DNA of 64,000 bases from Streptomyces sp. NBC_01445. Lineage in GTDB: Bacteria > Actinomycetota > Actinomycetes > Streptomycetales > Streptomycetaceae. The translations under genes were made by a program, and so were the position numbers. Positions 53,342 through 61,630 of this stretch are shown here, in pieces (position 1 is the stretch's first letter; each line of letters begins with the position of its first letter). The stretch spans positions 6,383,001-6,447,000 of the forward strand of contig NZ_CP109485.1 in assembly GCF_035918235.1 (NCBI RefSeq), given 5' to 3'. Under the pieces are notes generated by a model, which was not told where the DNA came from, did no database searches, and worked only from the letters and a program-made list of their open reading frames with translations.

Positions 53342-54499
53342 GTGCGCCGTACCGTTTACAACGAGGACCACGAGGCGTTCCGGGACACCATCCGCGCCTT
53401 CATCGAGGCCGAGGTCGTGCCCGTCTACGACGAGTGGTTCGCGGCCGGGCAGGCCCCGCGCGACTTCTACTACAAGCTCGCCGAGCTCGGCGTCTTCGGT
53501 ATCCGCGTGCCCGAGGAGTTCGGCGGCGCCGGCATCGACTCGTACAAGTTCGAGGCCGTGATGTACGAGGAGACCTCGCGCGCGGGCGTCCAGTTCGGCG
53601 GCTCCGGCGTGCACGTGCTGCTCGGCCTGCCGTACATCAAGATGCTCGCCACCGACGAGCAGAAGAAGCGCTTCCTGCCGAAGTTCGTCTCCGGCGAGGA
53701 GATGTGGGCCCTCGCGATGACCGAGCCGGGCACCGGCTCCGACCTCGCGGGCATGAAGACCACCGCCAAGCTCTCCGAGGACGGCACGCACTACGTCCTC
53801 AACGGCGCCAAGACCTTCATCACCGGCGGCGTCCACGCCGACAAGGTGATCGTCTGCGCCCGCACCGACGCGCCCACCGCCGAGGACCGCCGCCACGGCA
53901 TCTCCCTCTTCGCGGTGGACACCAAGTCCGAGGGCTACTCGATAGGCCGCAAGCTCGACAAGCTCGGCCTGAAGACCTCCGACACCGCCGAGCTGGCGTT
54001 CGTCGACGTGAAGGTCCCCGTCGAGGACCTCCTCGGCGAGGAGAACAAGGGCTTCTACTACCTCGGCCACAACCTCGCCTCCGAGCGCTGGGGCATCGCT
54101 TTCGGCGCCTACGCGCAGGCCAAGGCCGCCGTCCGGTTCGCCAAGGAGTACGTCCAGGAGCGCGCCGTCTTCGGCAAGCCCGTCGCGTCCTTCCAGAACA
54201 CCAAGTTCGAACTGGCCGCCTGCCAGGCCGAGGTGGACGCCGCCGAGGCCGTCGCCGACCGCGCCCTCGAGGCCCTCGACGCGGGCGAGCTGACCCCCGC
54301 CGAGGCCGCCAGCGCCAAGCTGTTCTGCACCGAGGTCGCGCACCGCGTCATCGACCGCTGCCTCCAGCTGCACGGCGGCTACGGCTTCATGAACGAGTAC
54401 CCGATCGCGCGCCTGTACGCGGACAACCGCGTCAACCGCATCTACGGCGGCACCAGCGAGATCATGAAGACGATCATCGCGAAGGACATGGGCCTGTAA
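53342..54499 (+). CDS. Acyl-CoA dehydrogenase (second copy)
   Basis: 385 aa from a GTG at 53342 with AAGGAG seven bases upstream (MRRTVYNEDHEAFRD); an ATG at 53315 would add nine residues. Family marks are FGIRVPEEFGGAGID, MTEPGTGSDLAGMKTTAKLS, VLNGAKTFITGGVHAD and RAVFGKPVASFQNTKFELA. RCLQLHGGYGFMNEYPIARL and RIYGGTSEIMKTIIAKDMGL close it. It acts on a medium- or long-chain acyl-CoA; the substrate is not deducible. It follows TetR by 144 bases, but a separate site at 53292 suggests its own promoter. TesB follows by 36 bases, so fatty-acyl-CoA metabolism is a fair guess. Confidence 0.92.
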   Translation: MRRTVYNEDHEAFRDTIRAFIEAEVVPVYDEWFAAGQAPRDFYYKLAELGVFGIRVPEEFGGAGIDSYKFEAVMYEETSRAGVQFGGSGVHVLLGLPYIKMLATDEQKKRFLPKFVSGEEMWALAMTEPGTGSDLAGMKTTAKLSEDGTHYVLNGAKTFITGGVHADKVIVCARTDAPTAEDRRHGISLFAVDTKSEGYSIGRKLDKLGLKTSDTAELAFVDVKVPVEDLLGEENKGFYYLGHNLASERWGIAFGAYAQAKAAVRFAKEYVQERAVFGKPVASFQNTKFELAACQAEVDAAEAVADRALEALDAGELTPAEAASAKLFCTEVAHRVIDRCLQLHGGYGFMNEYPIARLYADNRVNRIYGGTSEIMKTIIAKDMGL

Positions 54500-54535
54500 C
54501 CCACCCGTCCATCCGCCTTCTGTAGAACTGGCTGT

Positions 54536-55417
54536 ATGAATCAGGCACTGGAGTCCCTGCTCGATCTGCTCGACCTCGAGCGGATCGAGCAGGACATCTT
54601 CCGCGGGCAGTCCCGCTCCGCCGTCGTCCCCCGGGTCTTCGGCGGACAGGTGGCGGCCCAGGCGCTCGTCGCCGCCGGGCGCACCGTCCCCGGCGACCGG
54701 CACGCCCACTCGCTGCACGCGTACTTCCTCGTGGCCGGTGACCCGGGCGCGCCCATCGTCTACACCGTCGACCGGATCCGCGACGGGCGCTCCTTCACCA
54801 CGCGCCGCGTCGTCGCCATCCAGCACGGGCAGCCGATCTTCCATCTCTCGGCGTCCTTCCAGACGTACGAGGACGGGCTCGAGCACCAGGCGGCCATGCC
54901 GCCCGCGCCCGACCCGGAGACGCTGCCCACCGCCGCCGAGATGCTGCCGCGCTACGCCGACGCGTTCGTCGAGCCCGGCGTCGCCGAGCGGCTCCTCGAA
55001 GCGCGCGAGGCCGTCGACCTGCGGTACGTGGACGCGCCGCCGTTCGGCAGCGTCGGCACCCCGCAGGAGCCGCGCTCGCAGGTCTGGTTCCGTACGAACG
55101 GCAAACTCGACGGCGTCATCGACGAACCGCTGCTGCACGTCTGCCTCGCCACGTACGTCTCCGACATGACGCTCCTGGACTCCGTGCTGCTCGCGCACGG
55201 GCGCGGGGGATGGGCCGTGGGCGACGTGGTCGGCGCCTCGCTCGACCACGCGATGTGGTTCCACCGGCCGTTCCGCGCGGACGAATGGCTCCTGTACGAC
55301 CAGGAGTCGCCGTCGGCCTCGGGCGGGCGCGGCCTCGGCCAGGCCCGCATCTACACCCGCGACGGACAGCTCGCCATCTCCGTGATCCAGGAGGGCGTCG
55401 TCCGCGTCCCGCGCTAG
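54536..55417 (+). CDS. tesB: Acyl-CoA thioesterase II (TesB)
   Basis: 293 aa from the ATG at 54536. Double hot-dog fold: the N-terminal half has VFGGQVAAQALVAAGRTVPG, HSLHAYFLVAGDPGAPIVYT and RSFTTRRVVAIQHGQPIFHL. The C-terminal half has ATYVSDMTLLDSVLLAHGRG, SLDHAMWFHRPFRADEWLLY and GLGQARIYTRDGQLAISVIQ with the catalytic Asp, Thr/Ser and Gln positions. It hydrolyses acyl-CoA to free acid and CoA. It is 36 bases after the acyl-CoA dehydrogenase, so probably one transcript. Length is typical of TesB. Confidence 0.93.
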   Translation: MNQALESLLDLLDLERIEQDIFRGQSRSAVVPRVFGGQVAAQALVAAGRTVPGDRHAHSLHAYFLVAGDPGAPIVYTVDRIRDGRSFTTRRVVAIQHGQPIFHLSASFQTYEDGLEHQAAMPPAPDPETLPTAAEMLPRYADAFVEPGVAERLLEAREAVDLRYVDAPPFGSVGTPQEPRSQVWFRTNGKLDGVIDEPLLHVCLATYVSDMTLLDSVLLAHGRGGWAVGDVVGASLDHAMWFHRPFRADEWLLYDQESPSASGGRGLGQARIYTRDGQLAISVIQEGVVRVPR

Positions 55418-55483
55418 GGCCTCTCGTCCGGATCAGGCCGGCGTGGTTCGCGGCGCGTGGCGATCGGACATACCGTCACCTGC

Positions 55484-56482
55484 ATGGGCACGAGCGCTGA
55501 GCAGAGTGGGACGGCCGGGGACACGGAGGAGAACGGCGGGGGCGAGAGCGTCGCCACCGTTCTCGTCGCGGCCGCGGCCAACCTCGGGATCGCCCTCGCC
55601 AAGGCCGTCGCCGGCATCATCAGCGGGTCGAGCGCCATGCTCTCGGAGGCCGCCCACTCGGTCGCCGACACGGTCACCGAGGTGCTGCTGCTCACCGCGC
55701 TGAAGCGGAGCGAGAAGCCCGCGGACGAGGAACACCCCCTCGGCTACGGGCCCGAGCGCTACATCTGGGCCATGCTCGCCGCCGTCGCCACCTTCGTCGG
55801 CGGCGCCGTCTTCTCGATCTACGACGGCATCCACACCCTGATCGCCGGCGAGGAGCTCGGCAACCCGCTCATCTCGTACATCGTCCTCGCCCTCGCCTTC
55901 CTCCTGGAGGGCTTCTCGCTGCGTACGGGCATCAAGCAGGTCCGGGGCGAGGCCGAGCGCATGGGGGCGCCCGTGGGCCGGTATCTGCAGCGCACTCCCG
56001 ACACCGCCGTCAAGGCCGTCGTCATGGAGGACTCGGCCGCCCTCGTCGGCCTGGTCCTTGCCGCGGGCGGACTGCTCGGCGGTCAGCTCACCGGCTCCGG
56101 CGTCTGGGACGCCATCGCCTCCCTGTGCATCGGCGCCCTGCTCCTGTACGTCGCCTGGGTCCTCGGACGGTCCAACGCCGAACTCCTCATCGGGCGCCCG
56201 CTGCCCAAGCCGGTCCGCCTGGAGATCCGCGAAATCCTCGCAGGCGTCGAGCACATCGAGGCCGTACTCGAACTGACCACCCTCGTCCAGGGGCCGCGCG
56301 AGGCGCTCGTCGCGGCGAAGGTCGACCTGCGCGACACCTCCACCGCCGCGCAGATCGAGTGGGCCTGCGAGGAGGCGGCCCGCCGGCTGCGCGAGCGGTT
56401 CCCGAACGTGACCCGGGTCTACCTCGACCCGACGCCCGGTTTCGCGCAGCGGCGCGAGGAGGGGCTCAACCCGTGGGGCTGA
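55484..56482 (+). CDS. Cation diffusion facilitator transporter
   Basis: About 332 aa from the ATG at 55484; a GTG at 55457 would add nine residues, and neither has a clear ribosome site. Five to six membrane segments carry the metal site motif SEAAHSVADTVTEVLLL (HxxxD on helix 2) and VMEDSAALVGLVLAAGGLLG (MEDxA on helix 5). The C-terminal cytosolic domain has VRLEIREILAGVEHIEAVLE. It exports divalent metals such as zinc or iron(II) by proton exchange. The metal is not defined by sequence. Its end overlaps the convergent phosphatase gene by 17 bases. Confidence 0.9.
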   Translation: MGTSAEQSGTAGDTEENGGGESVATVLVAAAANLGIALAKAVAGIISGSSAMLSEAAHSVADTVTEVLLLTALKRSEKPADEEHPLGYGPERYIWAMLAAVATFVGGAVFSIYDGIHTLIAGEELGNPLISYIVLALAFLLEGFSLRTGIKQVRGEAERMGAPVGRYLQRTPDTAVKAVVMEDSAALVGLVLAAGGLLGGQLTGSGVWDAIASLCIGALLLYVAWVLGRSNAELLIGRPLPKPVRLEIREILAGVEHIEAVLELTTLVQGPREALVAAKVDLRDTSTAAQIEWACEEAARRLRERFPNVTRVYLDPTPGFAQRREEGLNPWG

Positions 56483-57263
56483 GGCCCGCCGCGTCGAGGA
56501 GATACGCCGTCATCGGGTCGTAGTGGCGCGGGCTCGTGACGTGGTCGTCGAGCGGCACCGTCACCTGAAGGGTGCCCTCCGCCTCGCCGATGAACAGCGC
56601 CGGGTCGTTGCAGTCCGCGTAACCGATGGAGTCGATCCCGCGCTGGCCCGCGCAGCCCGCCCAGCCGTGGTCGGCGACGACCAGGTTCGGCAGGGCGCGC
56701 TCCTCGCGCTCCAGGCCGTCGAGGATCCGCGCCATGGGGTCCGGGGAATGCGTGTGCCACAGCGTCGCACCGCGCTCCAGCATCGCCACGTCCGCGAACT
56801 GGAAGACCATGCCCTCGTCCGTGGAGAGGCCCTCGGGGATCACGACGATCTCGCAGCCCGCCGCGCGCAGCGCCGCGGCCGTCGCGCGGTGCACGTCGAG
56901 GAGGCCGCCCGGGTGCCCGGTCGCGAACAGGACGCGCTCCTTGCCGGCCGCCGCCTTGCGCAGCCGGGCGCCCATGCGCTCCAGGGCGTCGACCGTGAGC
57001 TGCGGGTCGATGGTGTCCTGGCCGAAGCGGTACTCGGGATCGTCGTTCACACCGCAGCGCTCCGCCATCACCGCGAGGACGTCCTGCTCGTCGGTCCAGC
57101 GGTCGCCGAGCTCCAGGCCGAGCCAGTAGTGGCGGTCGCCGTTCGCGAGCCTGCGGTAGTGGGAGAGGTTGTTGTCGCGGGGTGTGGCCACGTCGCCCGC
57201 GATGCGGGTCCGGATCAGATGGTCGACGAGCGCGGCGCGGCTGGGGGTCCCGGGTATCGGCAT
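56466..57263 (-). CDS. Predicted phosphatase, conserved actinobacterial family
   Basis: 265 aa from the ATG at 57263 (MPIPGTPSRAALVDHLIRTR); an ATG at 57272 would add three residues. Recognisable stretches are GDVATPRDNNLSHYRRLANG, ERVLFATGHPGGLLDVHRAT, FQFADVAMLERGATLWHTHS and NLVVADHGWAGCAGQRGIDS. These have several His and Asp that could bind metal and phosphate. Streptomyces homologues are catalogued simply as phosphatase, and I know of no proven substrate. It overlaps the CDF transporter gene end by 17 bases in convergent orientation. Function is therefore tentative, the gene itself certain. Confidence 0.8.
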   Translation of the reverse strand: MPIPGTPSRAALVDHLIRTRIAGDVATPRDNNLSHYRRLANGDRHYWLGLELGDRWTDEQDVLAVMAERCGVNDDPEYRFGQDTIDPQLTVDALERMGARLRKAAAGKERVLFATGHPGGLLDVHRATAAALRAAGCEIVVIPEGLSTDEGMVFQFADVAMLERGATLWHTHSPDPMARILDGLEREERALPNLVVADHGWAGCAGQRGIDSIGYADCNDPALFIGEAEGTLQVTVPLDDHVTSPRHYDPMTAYLLDAAGLSPTG

Positions 57264-57325
57264 GCACCCCATTGTGCCGTCGGGCGCTGTGACGGGCCCC
57301 GATGTCCCGGGGGGTGGGACGGGCG

Positions 57326-58825
57326 TCACTCTGCGTGGCGCAGAGCGAACCACAGTTCCATGCGCACATCGGGGTCGTCCAGGTCGGTGTCCAGGAGCGT
57401 CGCGCACTTCGCGATGCGCTGACGCACGGTGTTGCGGTGGACGGCGAGCGCGGTGGCCGTACGGTCCCAACTCCCGTGCAGGGAAAGCCAGGTACGCAGC
57501 GTCTCGGTCAGCGCGGGCGTGTGGGAGATCGGGCCGAGGAGTGTCCGGGCGTGGGCCGTCGCCTCCCCGGGGTCCAGGAGCGAGGCGAGTCCCCGCGCGT
57601 CCGCGTGGTGGTGGACGAGCGGGGCATGGGTCGCCCTCGCCCGCGTCAGGGCGCGGGACGCCTGCGCGTCGGCCGCCGCCAGGTCCTCCGTGGGAGCCGC
57701 GCCGCTCACCCCCATCACCCAGCCCTCCTGGGCGATGACCTCCTGGTCCGCGGGGAGCAGGGCGCGTACGAGGGAGTCGGTGGTGTCGACCAGGGGCGTG
57801 CCGAGGGAGACGGGCGGCGGGGACGGACCGTCCGGCGCGGCGTGGACCACCCGCCAATTGCCGTCGCCGAGCAGCGCCGCGACACCGGCCGGCTCCTCGC
57901 CGAACAGGAGCCGGACCAGGGCGGCCGAGCGCGCCCCCTCGGCCGTCGTCTGGTGTTCGCCCGTGAGCAGGGAGAGGAGGACCACGGCGACCCCCGCGAT
58001 CGTGTGGTCGCCGGGGTCGCGCTGCCCGACCGCCGTCCCCAGCGCGTAACCCTGGCCGCCGCCCAGCGCGTAGGCGGCCAGATGCGAGCCGCCCACCGTG
58101 TCCGCCGCCGACGTGGGCGCGGGGAAGAGGCGCGTCTCGCCGGGGCGCACGATCCGCATCAGCTGGACCATCGCCGCGCTCACCTCGGCCGTCGGCTCGG
58201 GGCCCGCCCGGCCGACCTCCGAGCCGTCCGGCGCGGTGAGCACCGCCCAGCCGCCGGTGCGCTGCGCCAGCTGCCGCAGCACCGCGGGCACCGGATAGGG
58301 GCGCGCCGCCGCCGTGGCGAGGCCCTGCTGCGCCTCGCTGACGCGGCGCAGTTCCGCGTGGCGCGCCTGGGCCATCAGCTGCCACACCGCGCGCGTCACC
58401 CCGCTGAACGTGGAGTGCGGCGGCACCTCGAGGAGCGGCAGGCCGTGCCGCTCGCAGGCCTCGACCAGGGCGCGCGGCACCGTGTCGTGCACCGGCGCGA
58501 CGCCGAAGCCGAGAGCCGCCCCGCCCGCCGCGACGATCCGCGCCACGTAGTCGTCGTAATAGGGACCCGTGCCCGCCGACTCCGTCGCGTGCACCCCGGC
58601 GGTCAGCAGCAGCTCACCGCCGAGCAGATACGGGTACGGGTCGGCCATCTCGGACGTGTGCGCCCAGTGGATCACCGTGTCGGGGCCGACGGGCGGGCCC
58701 GCGATCTGGCGCAGGCCCAGGTCCTCGCGGGCGAGCAGCGCGGTGAGCGGCACCGGCGGGGTGGGCGGAACGGCCGGTGCGGGAGGGCCTGAGGGGCCCG
58801 CCGTCGGCCGGGTTGCGTCCGGCAT
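57326..58825 (-). CDS. PucR-family transcriptional regulator
   Basis: About 499 aa from the ATG at 58825; an ATG at 58843 is possible. The PucR N-terminal domain covers about 30-150 (LTALLAREDLGLRQIAGPPV, LLGGELLLTAGVHATESAG, GVAPVHDTVPRALVEACERH). A GGDEF-like or CdaR-type middle region follows. The C-terminal PucR helix-turn-helix is LRTWLSLHGSWDRTATALAV and HRNTVRQRIAKCATLLD. Such regulators control purine, amino-acid or polyamine use. It is divergent from the symporter-agmatinase-TPP enzyme genes across 178 bases, so it probably regulates them. Confidence 0.9.
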   Translation of the reverse strand: MPDATRPTAGPSGPPAPAVPPTPPVPLTALLAREDLGLRQIAGPPVGPDTVIHWAHTSEMADPYPYLLGGELLLTAGVHATESAGTGPYYDDYVARIVAAGGAALGFGVAPVHDTVPRALVEACERHGLPLLEVPPHSTFSGVTRAVWQLMAQARHAELRRVSEAQQGLATAAARPYPVPAVLRQLAQRTGGWAVLTAPDGSEVGRAGPEPTAEVSAAMVQLMRIVRPGETRLFPAPTSAADTVGGSHLAAYALGGGQGYALGTAVGQRDPGDHTIAGVAVVLLSLLTGEHQTTAEGARSAALVRLLFGEEPAGVAALLGDGNWRVVHAAPDGPSPPPVSLGTPLVDTTDSLVRALLPADQEVIAQEGWVMGVSGAAPTEDLAAADAQASRALTRARATHAPLVHHHADARGLASLLDPGEATAHARTLLGPISHTPALTETLRTWLSLHGSWDRTATALAVHRNTVRQRIAKCATLLDTDLDDPDVRMELWFALRHAE

Positions 58826-59003
58826 GGTGGATGTTTCCTCCATCCAGTCGCGGGAGAGTGGATAAAAAGTACACTTCAGCGTTGCTTTCAGGCCACCTAA
58901 GGTCGTGCCGACCGCAGGCCTCGGGTACGGGCGGATGTCCCCACGGCCGGTCACCCACCCCCATCTGCACGACACGCCACCGAGGTGCGCGAAGGAGGGC
59001 CCT

Positions 59004-60482
59004 ATGGCCGTCGACTACACAGTGATCGTCGTCTATCTCGCCGGCATGCTCGCCATGGGCTGGTGGGGCATGCGCCGCGCCAAGTCCAAGAGCGAGTTCC
59101 TCGTGGCGGGCCGCAGGCTCGGCCCGATGATGTACTCCGGCACCATGGCCGCGATCGTCCTCGGCGGCGCCTCCACCATCGGCGGCGTGGGCCTCGGCTA
59201 CCAGTACGGCCTGTCCGGCGCGTGGATGGTCTTCACCATCGGCCTCGGCCTGCTGGCGCTGTCCGTGTTCTTCTCGGCGCGCATCGCCCGCCTGAAGGTC
59301 TACACCGTCTCCGAGATGCTCGACCTGCGCTACGGCGGCCGGTCCGGGCTCATCTCCGGCGTCGTGATGTGGGCGTACACGCTGATGCTCGCCGTCACCT
59401 CGACCATCGCCTACGCCACGATCTTCGACGTGCTGTTCGACATGAACCGCACCATCGCGATCATCCTCGGCGGCTCGATCGTCGTCGCGTACTCGACGCT
59501 CGGCGGCATGTGGTCCATCACCCTCACCGACATGGTGCAGTTCGTGGTGAAGACCATCGGCGTGCTGCTCCTGCTGCTGCCGATCGCCGTCATCAAGGCC
59601 GGCGGCTTCAGCGAGATGAAGGCCAAGCTGCCCACCGAGTACTTCGACCCGCTGGGCATCGGCGGCGAGACGATCTTCACGTACGTGCTGATCTACACGT
59701 TCGGCATGCTGATCGGCCAGGACATCTGGCAGCGCGTGTTCACCGCCCGCAGCGACAAGGTCGCCCGCGTCGGCGGCACCGTCGCGGGCACCTACTGCCT
59801 GGTCTACGCCGTCGCCGGCGCCGTCATCGGCACCGCCGCGAAGGTCATGTACCCGAAGCTGCCCAGCGCCGACGCCGCGTTCGCGACCATCGTCAAGGAC
59901 GAGCTCCCCATCGGTGTGCGCGGCCTGGTGCTCGCCGCCGCGCTCGCCGCCGTCATGTCGACCTCGTCCGGCGCGCTGATCGCCTGTGCGACCGTCGCCA
60001 ACAACGACATCTGGTCGCGGCTGCGGGGCGCCGTCAGGCCCTCCGGCGGCGGCAAGGACGAGGCGCACGACGAGGTGAAGGGCAACCGCCTCTTCATCCT
60101 GATCATGGGCGTCGCGGTGATCTGCATCGCCATCGCGCTCAACAACGTCGTCGAGGCGCTGACCGTCGCCTACAACCTGCTCGTCGCCGGGCTCCTCGTG
60201 CCGATCCTCGGCGGCCTGCTGTGGAAGCGCGGCACCGTGGCCGGCGCCCTCGCCGCCGTCTGCGTCGGCGGACTCGCCGTCATCGGCCTGATGTGGGGCT
60301 ACGGAATCCTCGCCAACGAGCCCGTCTACTACGGCCTCCTGCTGTCCCTCGCCGCCTACGTCATCGTCTCCCTCGCCACCAAGCCGACCGACGCCGCGGT
60401 GCTCGCCGCCTGGCGCGAGCGGCTCGCCGGGCGCGGGGCCGAGACGGAGACGGACGCGGAGCCGGCCACCGCCACTCAGTAA
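59004..60482 (+). CDS. Sodium:solute symporter (SSS family)
   Basis: 492 aa from the ATG at 59004 after GAAGGAGGG. About 13 membrane segments. Family marks are EFLVAGRRLGPMMYSGTMAA, GGASTIGGVGLGYQYG, YTVSEMLDLRYGGRSGLISG and AAALAAVMSTSSGALIACAT with the sodium-site Ser/Thr in helix 8. A charged C-tail follows. The substrate is unknown, but the agmatinase gene 73 bases downstream and the PucR regulator upstream point to a guanidino compound, polyamine or related amine. A stem-loop lies between this gene and the next. Confidence 0.9.
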   Translation: MAVDYTVIVVYLAGMLAMGWWGMRRAKSKSEFLVAGRRLGPMMYSGTMAAIVLGGASTIGGVGLGYQYGLSGAWMVFTIGLGLLALSVFFSARIARLKVYTVSEMLDLRYGGRSGLISGVVMWAYTLMLAVTSTIAYATIFDVLFDMNRTIAIILGGSIVVAYSTLGGMWSITLTDMVQFVVKTIGVLLLLLPIAVIKAGGFSEMKAKLPTEYFDPLGIGGETIFTYVLIYTFGMLIGQDIWQRVFTARSDKVARVGGTVAGTYCLVYAVAGAVIGTAAKVMYPKLPSADAAFATIVKDELPIGVRGLVLAAALAAVMSTSSGALIACATVANNDIWSRLRGAVRPSGGGKDEAHDEVKGNRLFILIMGVAVICIAIALNNVVEALTVAYNLLVAGLLVPILGGLLWKRGTVAGALAAVCVGGLAVIGLMWGYGILANEPVYYGLLLSLAAYVIVSLATKPTDAAVLAAWRERLAGRGAETETDAEPATATQ

Positions 60483-60492
60483 AGTCGCAAAG

Positions 60493-60526
60493 CGCTGCGT
60501 AGCCCCGTCAAGGGCTGCGCAGCGCC
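60493..60526 (+). terminator. Intercistronic hairpin
   Basis: GCGCTGCGTAGCCC (60493-60506) pairs with GGGCTGCGCAGCGC (60513-60526) with one wobble. There is no U-run. It may dampen expression of the following agmatinase or stabilise the upstream message rather than stop transcription fully. Confidence 0.6.
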
Positions 60527-60554
60527 ACGAAGCGTAGGAAAGAAGGCAATTCCC

Positions 60555-61526
60555 ATGAGCAGCAACGAGACGCCCCGCGGTCCGGTCGACTCCTCCCGCG
60601 TCCCGCGGTACGCCGGTCCCGCCACCTTCGCCCGGCTGCCCCGCCTCGACGAGGTGGGCACCGCGGACGTGGCCGTCGTCGGCGTGCCCTTCGACACGGG
60701 CGTCTCGTACCGGCCGGGCGCCCGCTTCGGCGGCAACGCGATCCGCGAGGCGTCCCGGCTGCTGCGCCCCTACAACCCGGCGCAGGACGCCTCCCCGTTC
60801 GCCCTCGCGCAGGTCGCGGACGCCGGTGACATAGCGGCCAACCCGTTCAACATCAACGAGGCCGTCGAGACGATCGAGGCCGCGGCCGACGACCTCCTCG
60901 GCACCGGCGCCCGCATGATGACGCTCGGCGGCGACCACACGATCGCGCTGCCGCTCCTTCGCTCGGTCGCCAAGAAGCACGGCCCCGTCGCGCTGCTCCA
61001 CTTCGACGCGCACCTCGACACGTGGGACACGTACTTCGGCGCCGAGTACACGCACGGCACGCCGTTCCGCCGGGCGGTGGAGGAGGGCATCCTCGACACC
61101 TCCGCCCTCTCCCACGTCGGTACGCGCGGTCCGCTCTACGGCAAGCAGGACCTGACCGACGACGAGAAGATGGGCTTCGGCATCGTCACCTCGGCGGACA
61201 TCTACCGCCGCGGCGCCGACGAGGTCGCCGACCAGCTGCGCCAGCGCATCGGGAACCGACCCCTCTACATCTCCATCGACATCGACTGCCTCGACCCGGC
61301 CCACGCGCCCGGCACCGGCACCCCCGAGGCCGGCGGCATGACCTCGCGTGAGCTCCTGGAGATCCTGCGCGGCCTGTCGTCCTGCAACCTCGTCTCCGCC
61401 GACGTCGTCGAGGTCGCCCCGGCCTACGACCACGCGGAGATCACGGCCGTCGCCGCCTCGCACACCGCGTACGAGCTGACGACGATCATGTCCCGTCAGA
61501 TCGCGCAGAGCCGCGCGGCACAGTAG
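60555..61526 (+). CDS. speB: Agmatinase/guanidinobutyrase-type ureohydrolase
   Basis: 323 aa from the ATG at 60555. Binuclear manganese ligands are in order: [21 protein letters not shown], then [40 protein letters not shown] is the typical start of agmatinases. It removes urea from agmatine, giving putrescine, or from a related guanidino acid such as guanidinobutyrate. It lies between an SSS symporter and a TPP enzyme under a probable PucR regulator, which suggests uptake and breakdown of guanidino compounds. The symbol is by family, not proven substrate. Confidence 0.9.
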   Translation: MSSNETPRGPVDSSRVPRYAGPATFARLPRLDEVGTADVAVVGVPFDTGVSYRPGARFGGNAIREASRLLRPYNPAQDASPFALAQVADAGDIAANPFNINEAVETIEAAADDLLGTGARMMTLGGDHTIALPLLRSVAKKHGPVALLHFDAHLDTWDTYFGAEYTHGTPFRRAVEEGILDTSALSHVGTRGPLYGKQDLTDDEKMGFGIVTSADIYRRGADEVADQLRQRIGNRPLYISIDIDCLDPAHAPGTGTPEAGGMTSRELLEILRGLSSCNLVSADVVEVAPAYDHAEITAVAASHTAYELTTIMSRQIAQSRAAQ

Positions 61527-61536
61527 GACGGACGAC

Positions 61537-61590
61537 GGTCGGGGTGTGCCCACCGGCCCGCAGGGCGGAGCGGGTGGGCACACCCCGACC
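61537..61590 (+). terminator. Long intercistronic hairpin between agmatinase and TPP enzyme genes
   Basis: A perfect 18-bp stem (GGTCGGGGTGTGCCCACC at 61537-61554, complement at 61573-61590) with an 18-base loop. No U-run follows. It lies 40 bases before the TPP enzyme start, so partial termination or message processing is likely. Confidence 0.7.
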
Positions 61591-61630
61591 ACCGGCCCGC
61601 ACCCGATCACGACGCCAGGGAACCCCGAAC

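Noticed and set aside
58614..61610. A 998-codon minus-strand frame opposite the symporter and agmatinase genes
   Set aside because: His/Asp/Gly-rich antisense product typical of high-GC DNA; the plus-strand genes carry full family motifs.
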